Translations under genes and position numbers: made by a program
In this document: positions 60,300 through 64,000 of the stretch, one piece after another
Numbering within the stretch: the first letter of the stretch is position 1
How the letters are laid out: the number at the start of each line of letters is the position of its first letter
From: Pseudomonadota bacterium
Lineage (GTDB): Bacteria; Myxococcota_A; Polyangia; Polyangiales; Polyangiaceae
DNA: 64,000 nucleotides
NCBI GenBank assembly: GCA_023431345.1
Contig: JAEYWK010000174.1
Coordinates: forward strand, 1 to 64,000
Direction: 5' to 3'
The notes under the pieces: model-generated
Databases searched by the model: none
What the model was told of the DNA's origin: nothing
Seen by the model: only the letters and a program-made list of their open reading frames with translations

Positions 60300-61021
60300 T
60301 GCAGGTCGTGGTGCTGGCGGGGGGGCTCGCGACGCGCATGCACCCGGAGACCGAGGTCACTCCGAAATCGCTGCTGCTCGTGAACGGCCGACCGTTCGTC
60401 GACTGGCAGCTCGACCGCTTCGTCGCCTCCGGCGCCCGCAGCGTCGTGATGTGCGTGGGGCACCTCGGAGAGCAGATCGAGACCCACGTGCGCCGGGCGC
60501 TCGATCGCGGCTTGATGGTCAGCTACTCGTACGATGGAGAGCAGCTCGTCGGCACGGGCGGCGCGCTCCGTCGAGCCTACGCCCGGCTCGAAGACGAGCT
60601 CGTCGTCACCTACGGCGACAGCTACCTGCCGTTCGACTATTCGGCGCCGCTCGCGGACCTCCGCGCTCACCCTGGCGCGCTCGCGACGATGAGCGTGTAT
60701 CTTAACCGCGGGCAGCTCGGCCCAAGCAACGTCGCGCTCGACGGCGACTGGGTCGCTCGCTACGACAAATCGCAGCCGGACGCGAGCTTCGACTGCATCG
60801 ACTACGGCGCGATCGCGCTGCGCCGCTCGGTGCTCACGGACATCGCCGACGGCGCGGTGTGGGACCTCGGGGCGCTGCTGCGCAAGCTGGCGCGACAACG
60901 CCAGATGCGCGCTCTCGTCGCGCCCGAGCGCTTCTACGAGATCGGCAGCGCCGAGGGCCGGCGCGACTTGGAGCTTCATCTCAGGCTCGAGGCGAGCCAA
61001 GCGGGTGAGGTGCCGAGGTGA
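60299..61021 (+). CDS. hddC: Nucleotidyltransferase, HddC-like
   Basis: A 240-residue sugar-phosphate nucleotidyltransferase. The N-terminal VVLAGGLATRMHPETEVTPK carries the GGxxxR nucleotide loop and the conserved Lys, followed by SLLLVNGRPFVDWQL, VTYGDSYLPFDY (metal Asp) and YDKSQPDASF. With HddA downstream, the expected reaction is transfer of GMP to heptose 1-phosphate. It could also be a UDP- or dTDP-sugar enzyme; the fold does not decide the base. Confidence 0.83.
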   Translation: MQVVVLAGGLATRMHPETEVTPKSLLLVNGRPFVDWQLDRFVASGARSVVMCVGHLGEQIETHVRRALDRGLMVSYSYDGEQLVGTGGALRRAYARLEDELVVTYGDSYLPFDYSAPLADLRAHPGALATMSVYLNRGQLGPSNVALDGDWVARYDKSQPDASFDCIDYGAIALRRSVLTDIADGAVWDLGALLRKLARQRQMRALVAPERFYEIGSAEGRRDLELHLRLEASQAGEVPR

Positions 61022-62016
61022 TCGTGTCGCGCGCGCCGTTCCGCTTCTCCCTCGGCGGCGGCGGGACGGACCTGCCCGCCTACTACCGTGAGCATGGCGG
61101 CTTCGTGCTCAGCGCCGCGATCGACTCCTACATGTACGTGACCGCCAACCGGCGCTTTTATTCGAGCATCCGGTTGGCCTACTCCGAGACGGAAATAGTC
61201 GATAAGATCGATCAAATACGGCATCCGATCTTTCGCGAGGCCTTGCGGCTCACGGGCATCGAGGCGGGCGTCGAGCTGACGAGCGTGGCCGACCTCCCGT
61301 CCAGCAGCGGGCTCGGCTCGTCCTCGAGCTTCACGGTGGCGCTGCTCAACGCGCTGTACGCCTACAAGCGTGAGTTCGTGTCGCCAGAGGGCTTGGCCCG
61401 CGCCGCGTGCGAGATCGAGATGGTGCGGCTCGGCGAGCCGGTGGGCAAACAGGACCCCTACATCGCCGCGTACGGCAACGTCACCGCCCTCAGCATCGCG
61501 CGCGACGGTAGCGTGAGCGTCGAGCCCGTGCCGATCCCTGCGAGCGGGCTCGAGCGCCTGCGGAGGCATTTGCTCGTCGTGTACTCGGGCATCGAGCGCC
61601 CGGCGAAGCTCGTGCTCGAAGAGCAGGGCGAGCGCCTGCGCGCGGCCGAGCCAGCGACGCTCGCGGGCATGCATCGGATCAAAGCGCTCGGTCGCGAAGC
61701 CTACGAGCTTCTGGTGCGCGGTGACACCGACCGCTACGGCGAGCTCCTCCACGAGCACTGGCAGCACAAGCGCGGCCTCACCAGCAAGATGACCGACGGC
61801 GCCATCGACGAGCACTATGAGGCAGCACTGAAGGCCGGCGCGATCGGGGGCAAGCTGATCGGCGCGGGCGGCGGAGGCTTCTTCATGTTCTACGTGCGCC
61901 CGGCCCAGCGCGGCCGAGCGCTCGAGGCGCTCCAGGCGCGAGGCCTCAGGCCCCTGAATTTTCGCTTCGACCCGGGCGGCGCGCGCATTTTGCTCAACCC
62001 CCGACGCGGGCATTGA
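61018..62016 (+). CDS. hddA: Heptose 7-phosphate kinase, HddA-like GHMP kinase
   Basis: A 332-residue GHMP kinase. ISRAPFRFSLGGGGTDLPAY is the N-terminal sugar-binding motif, LPSSSGLGSSSSFTVALL the ATP loop, and IGAGGGGFFMFYV the third motif. The close match to SRAPFRISFAGGGTD is typical of HddA, which phosphorylates heptose 7-phosphate at C1. GTG 61018 overlaps the preceding stop (GTGA), so it is translationally coupled to HddC. Together with GmhA- and GmhB-like proteins this completes the GDP-heptose set. Confidence 0.88.
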   Translation: MIVSRAPFRFSLGGGGTDLPAYYREHGGFVLSAAIDSYMYVTANRRFYSSIRLAYSETEIVDKIDQIRHPIFREALRLTGIEAGVELTSVADLPSSSGLGSSSSFTVALLNALYAYKREFVSPEGLARAACEIEMVRLGEPVGKQDPYIAAYGNVTALSIARDGSVSVEPVPIPASGLERLRRHLLVVYSGIERPAKLVLEEQGERLRAAEPATLAGMHRIKALGREAYELLVRGDTDRYGELLHEHWQHKRGLTSKMTDGAIDEHYEAALKAGAIGGKLIGAGGGGFFMFYVRPAQRGRALEALQARGLRPLNFRFDPGGARILLNPRRGH

Positions 62017-62032
62017 AGCGGCCACGGCCCGC

Positions 62033-62929
62033 ATGCGCTCGCAGCTGCTCCTCGCGTTCTTGCCGGCTGTCGGTCTCGCCGAGCTCGCGCTGCACGAGTA
62101 CTTCGCGCGCCGAGCGCCCGACTTCGCGGACTACGCCGCGCTGGCGCCGGAGCTGCTGAAGCAGAAACAGCCCGGCGTGCCGGTGGTGGTTGCCCCGGCG
62201 TGGGCCGAGCCGCTCGTGCGGCAAGCGGCGCCGGGCGCCTTTCCGGTCGCGGAGCTCGCGCGCGCTGACGACTCGGCCTTCACCCGTTTCATCGAGGTCT
62301 CGCTGCTGGGGCAAAGCGCGCCCGAGCTCGCCGGCTACTCCATCGAGGCGGAGCGGCGAGCGGGTCCGTTCACGCTGCGCGTGCGCAAGAACCCGCGCCC
62401 AGAGCCGGTGCTCTTCGACTTCGTGTCCGCCGTCGACGACGGCGCGGCGGAGGTCTTCATGAGGCTCGACGACGCCCTCGTGCCGTGCCTGTTCCATCGC
62501 GTCGGCCGCGCGACCACGGGCGGCCTGCATGGCCACATCGCCTACCCGGCCGAGCGCTACGAGTGTCCCGGCGGGCGCAGCGTGGGGGTGACGTTGCTCG
62601 ACGACGCGACCTATCGAGCGAGGCGCTGCATCTTGGTGCAGCCGCCCGTCACCGGCAGCGTGCTGCTGCGCTTCAGCGGTCTGCCAAATTCCCCTCGCTT
62701 CGTGGGGTTTCGCGGCGTCTCCTACTTCCTCGAGCGCGACGACGCTTCGGTCCAAGCCGAGCTCACGCTCCGCGAGCCGGGGCAGGAGCCGGCGAGGGTG
62801 GCCGTCGTCGGCGCGGCCGGCTGGGCGCGCTTCGAGCAGCCGCGCTCCGTCGCGTCCGATTCGCTGGAGGTCGAGGTGCGCGCCTTCCGCCCAGGCGTCG
62901 ACGCCTGCTTCGCGCTGGAGGCGAGGTGA
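62033..62929 (+). CDS. Secreted or membrane-anchored protein of the glycan operon
   Basis: A 298-residue protein with an N-terminal signal-like hydrophobic stretch (LLLAFLPAVGLAELAL) and no further membrane segment. The C-terminal 150 residues are beta-rich (VLLRFSGLPNSPRFVGFRG, AELTLREPGQEPARVAVVG) and resemble the extracytoplasmic tail domains of bacterial GT-C proteins. It may be a detached partner of the glycosyltransferase that follows, whose start overlaps its stop (GTGA). No family is recognised. Confidence 0.7.
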   Translation: MRSQLLLAFLPAVGLAELALHEYFARRAPDFADYAALAPELLKQKQPGVPVVVAPAWAEPLVRQAAPGAFPVAELARADDSAFTRFIEVSLLGQSAPELAGYSIEAERRAGPFTLRVRKNPRPEPVLFDFVSAVDDGAAEVFMRLDDALVPCLFHRVGRATTGGLHGHIAYPAERYECPGGRSVGVTLLDDATYRARRCILVQPPVTGSVLLRFSGLPNSPRFVGFRGVSYFLERDDASVQAELTLREPGQEPARVAVVGAAGWARFEQPRSVASDSLEVEVRAFRPGVDACFALEAR

Positions 62930-64000
62930 CTCCCCGCTCGCCTTCCCGGTGGTCGGTACGCGCTGCCCAGCACGCGGACGCCCTGATCGCGGCCGCGCTC
63001 TTCTTGGGCTACGCGTGCCTCCTGCTGGCGACCTCCCGCTCGCTCGGCTTCATGCGCGACGAGGGCTTCTATTTCGTCGCCGCGCGGCACTACGGCGCTT
63101 GGTTCGAGCTGCTCGGACAGGACCCGGCCGCAGCGCTCACGCGCGAAGCCATCGATCGCTATTGGTCGGTCAATCACGAGCATCCGTCGCTGATCAAGGC
63201 GCTGTTCGCGCTCTCCCATCGCTGGTTGGGCGACGTCCTGGGTGAGACGAGCGCGAGCTTTCGCTTGCCGGCGATGCTGATGTCGAGCGCCGCCGTCGCC
63301 GTCGTGTTCGATTGGGGGCGGCGCGCGTATGGCCGCGCGGGAGGGCTCGTGGCGGCGCTCTCGTTCGCGTTCATTCCTCGCGTGTTCTTCCACGCGCACC
63401 TGGCTTGTTTCGACCTGCCGGTGTGCGCGATGTGGTTGATTACCAGCTACCTTTACGCGCGCGCGTACGACGAGCCGCGGCCGGGGCTGCTGCTGCTCGC
63501 GGGCCTCAGCTTCGGGCTACTGCTCGACACCAAGCACAACTCCTGGCTCTTCCCCGGCGTCGTCGCCTTGCATTTCGCGCTCACGCGCGGGCTGCCCGCG
63601 CTGCGCGAGCTGCGGCACGCTCGCCCCGCGTGGAAGCTCCTCCCGCGGGTCTGGCTCAGCTTGCTGCTGCTCGGCCCGCTCGTGTTTTACGCGCTGTGGC
63701 CCTGGATTTGGCACGACACGGCGGCGCGCCTGCGCGAGTACGTGGCGTTCCACACCGGCCACGAGTACTACAACATGGAGTTCTTGGGCCGCACCTACTG
63801 GAAGCCGCCCATGCCGCGCGGCTACGCCTGGCTGATGACGCTCGGCACCGTGCCGCTCGTCACGCTCGCGCTCGGCCTCGCGGGGGTCGCCGCCGCCTTC
63901 CGAGCGCGAGCCGTGAGCGCGCGGCTGCGCTCGGACTACGTGCTCTGGGGAGCGTGCTTGCTCGTGAGCTACGCCCCCTGGTGGTCGAGCGGGACGCCCA
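62926..64000 (+). CDS. GT-C / PMT-like membrane glycosyltransferase, truncated by the window edge
   Basis: The frame opens at GTG 62926, which overlaps the previous stop (GTGA), and stays open to the right edge, giving at least 358 residues. It has several membrane segments (LIAAALFLGYACLLLATS, LVAALSFAFIPRVFFHAHL) and the GT-C signature FMRDEGFYFVAARHY, followed by WSVNHEHPSLIKALFA, the acidic and aromatic loop of ArnT/PMT enzymes. A polyprenyl-linked sugar donor is likely. The C terminus is outside the window. Confidence 0.85.
   Translation, partial: MTPRSPSRWSVRAAQHADALIAAALFLGYACLLLATSRSLGFMRDEGFYFVAARHYGAWFELLGQDPAAALTREAIDRYWSVNHEHPSLIKALFALSHRWLGDVLGETSASFRLPAMLMSSAAVAVVFDWGRRAYGRAGGLVAALSFAFIPRVFFHAHLACFDLPVCAMWLITSYLYARAYDEPRPGLLLLAGLSFGLLLDTKHNSWLFPGVVALHFALTRGLPALRELRHARPAWKLLPRVWLSLLLLGPLVFYALWPWIWHDTAARLREYVAFHTGHEYYNMEFLGRTYWKPPMPRGYAWLMTLGTVPLVTLALGLAGVAAAFRARAVSARLRSDYVLWGACLLVSYAPWWSSGTP

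Noticed and set aside
1..64000. CRISPR array, rRNA genes and insertion sequences
   Set aside because: No repeat-spacer pattern, no rRNA-like stretches and no transposase motifs or long terminal inverted repeats were seen.

Overview
The window is about 70% GC and densely coded. It looks like the chromosome of a member of the Myxococcota (deltaproteobacterial myxobacteria), most likely a Polyangia-type lineage. The basis is indirect: many lipoproteins with long Gly/Ala/Ser linkers, an N-terminal TonB-C domain on a TonB-dependent receptor, a MopE-type metal-binding repeat in a sulfatase-fold protein, a C-terminal MYXO-CTERM-like tail on a trypsin-like protease, and very large envelope and sensor proteins. 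There is no rRNA, tRNA or CRISPR array and no intact insertion sequence. The genes are therefore called from protein family motifs, reading frame and ribosome-binding sites.

Region 1 (1-14.9 kb) is accessory in character. It holds a Uma2-family nuclease, a PhyH-type oxygenase, a VapBC toxin-antitoxin pair with a palindromic operator, an ATP-grasp enzyme, a Fic protein with its own operator-like repeats, and several proteins of unknown function. Parts of it are decaying: a membrane gene with a one-base frameshift, a lipoprotein gene cut by an in-frame amber codon, and an RTX-repeat remnant. A short dispersed repeat occurs in the intergenic spaces of this region only. At 12.5-14.5 kb a Het-C-domain protein (a predicted zinc phospholipase-like fold) is translationally coupled to a cysteine-rich lipoprotein. 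This is my best candidate for an undescribed effector-immunity pair.

Region 2 (14.9-41.2 kb) is envelope and secretion. Two loci (14.9-18.7 kb and 33.1-37.0 kb) encode lipoprotein carbohydrate esterases (CE6-, CE1- and CE4-type) and a GH8 enzyme, consistent with surface breakdown of xylan. Between them lie a TonB-dependent receptor, large beta-propeller-like lipoproteins, an HPP-CBS membrane protein, a hybrid histidine kinase and a stand-alone ketosynthase. A four-gene run at 37.0-41.2 kb encodes a triheme cytochrome c, a propeller-diheme peroxidase fusion, a secreted protein and a SUMF1-domain lipoprotein. It looks like a periplasmic redox unit.

Region 3 (41.2-46.2 kb) holds small housekeeping genes and a DNA repair pair (alkyltransferase-like protein and ATP-dependent DNA ligase).

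Region 4 (46.2-64 kb) is a surface glycan locus. It has integral-membrane GT-C-type proteins, a sulfatase-fold membrane protein, a zinc-ribbon/GT2 fusion, methyltransferases, two NAD-dependent epimerases, and all four activities expected for GDP-D-glycero-D-manno-heptose: a GmhA-like isomerase, an HddA-like kinase, a GmhB-like phosphatase and an HddC-like nucleotidyltransferase. Most genes from 57.0 to 64 kb overlap by 1-4 bases and form one operon. The last gene runs off the right edge.
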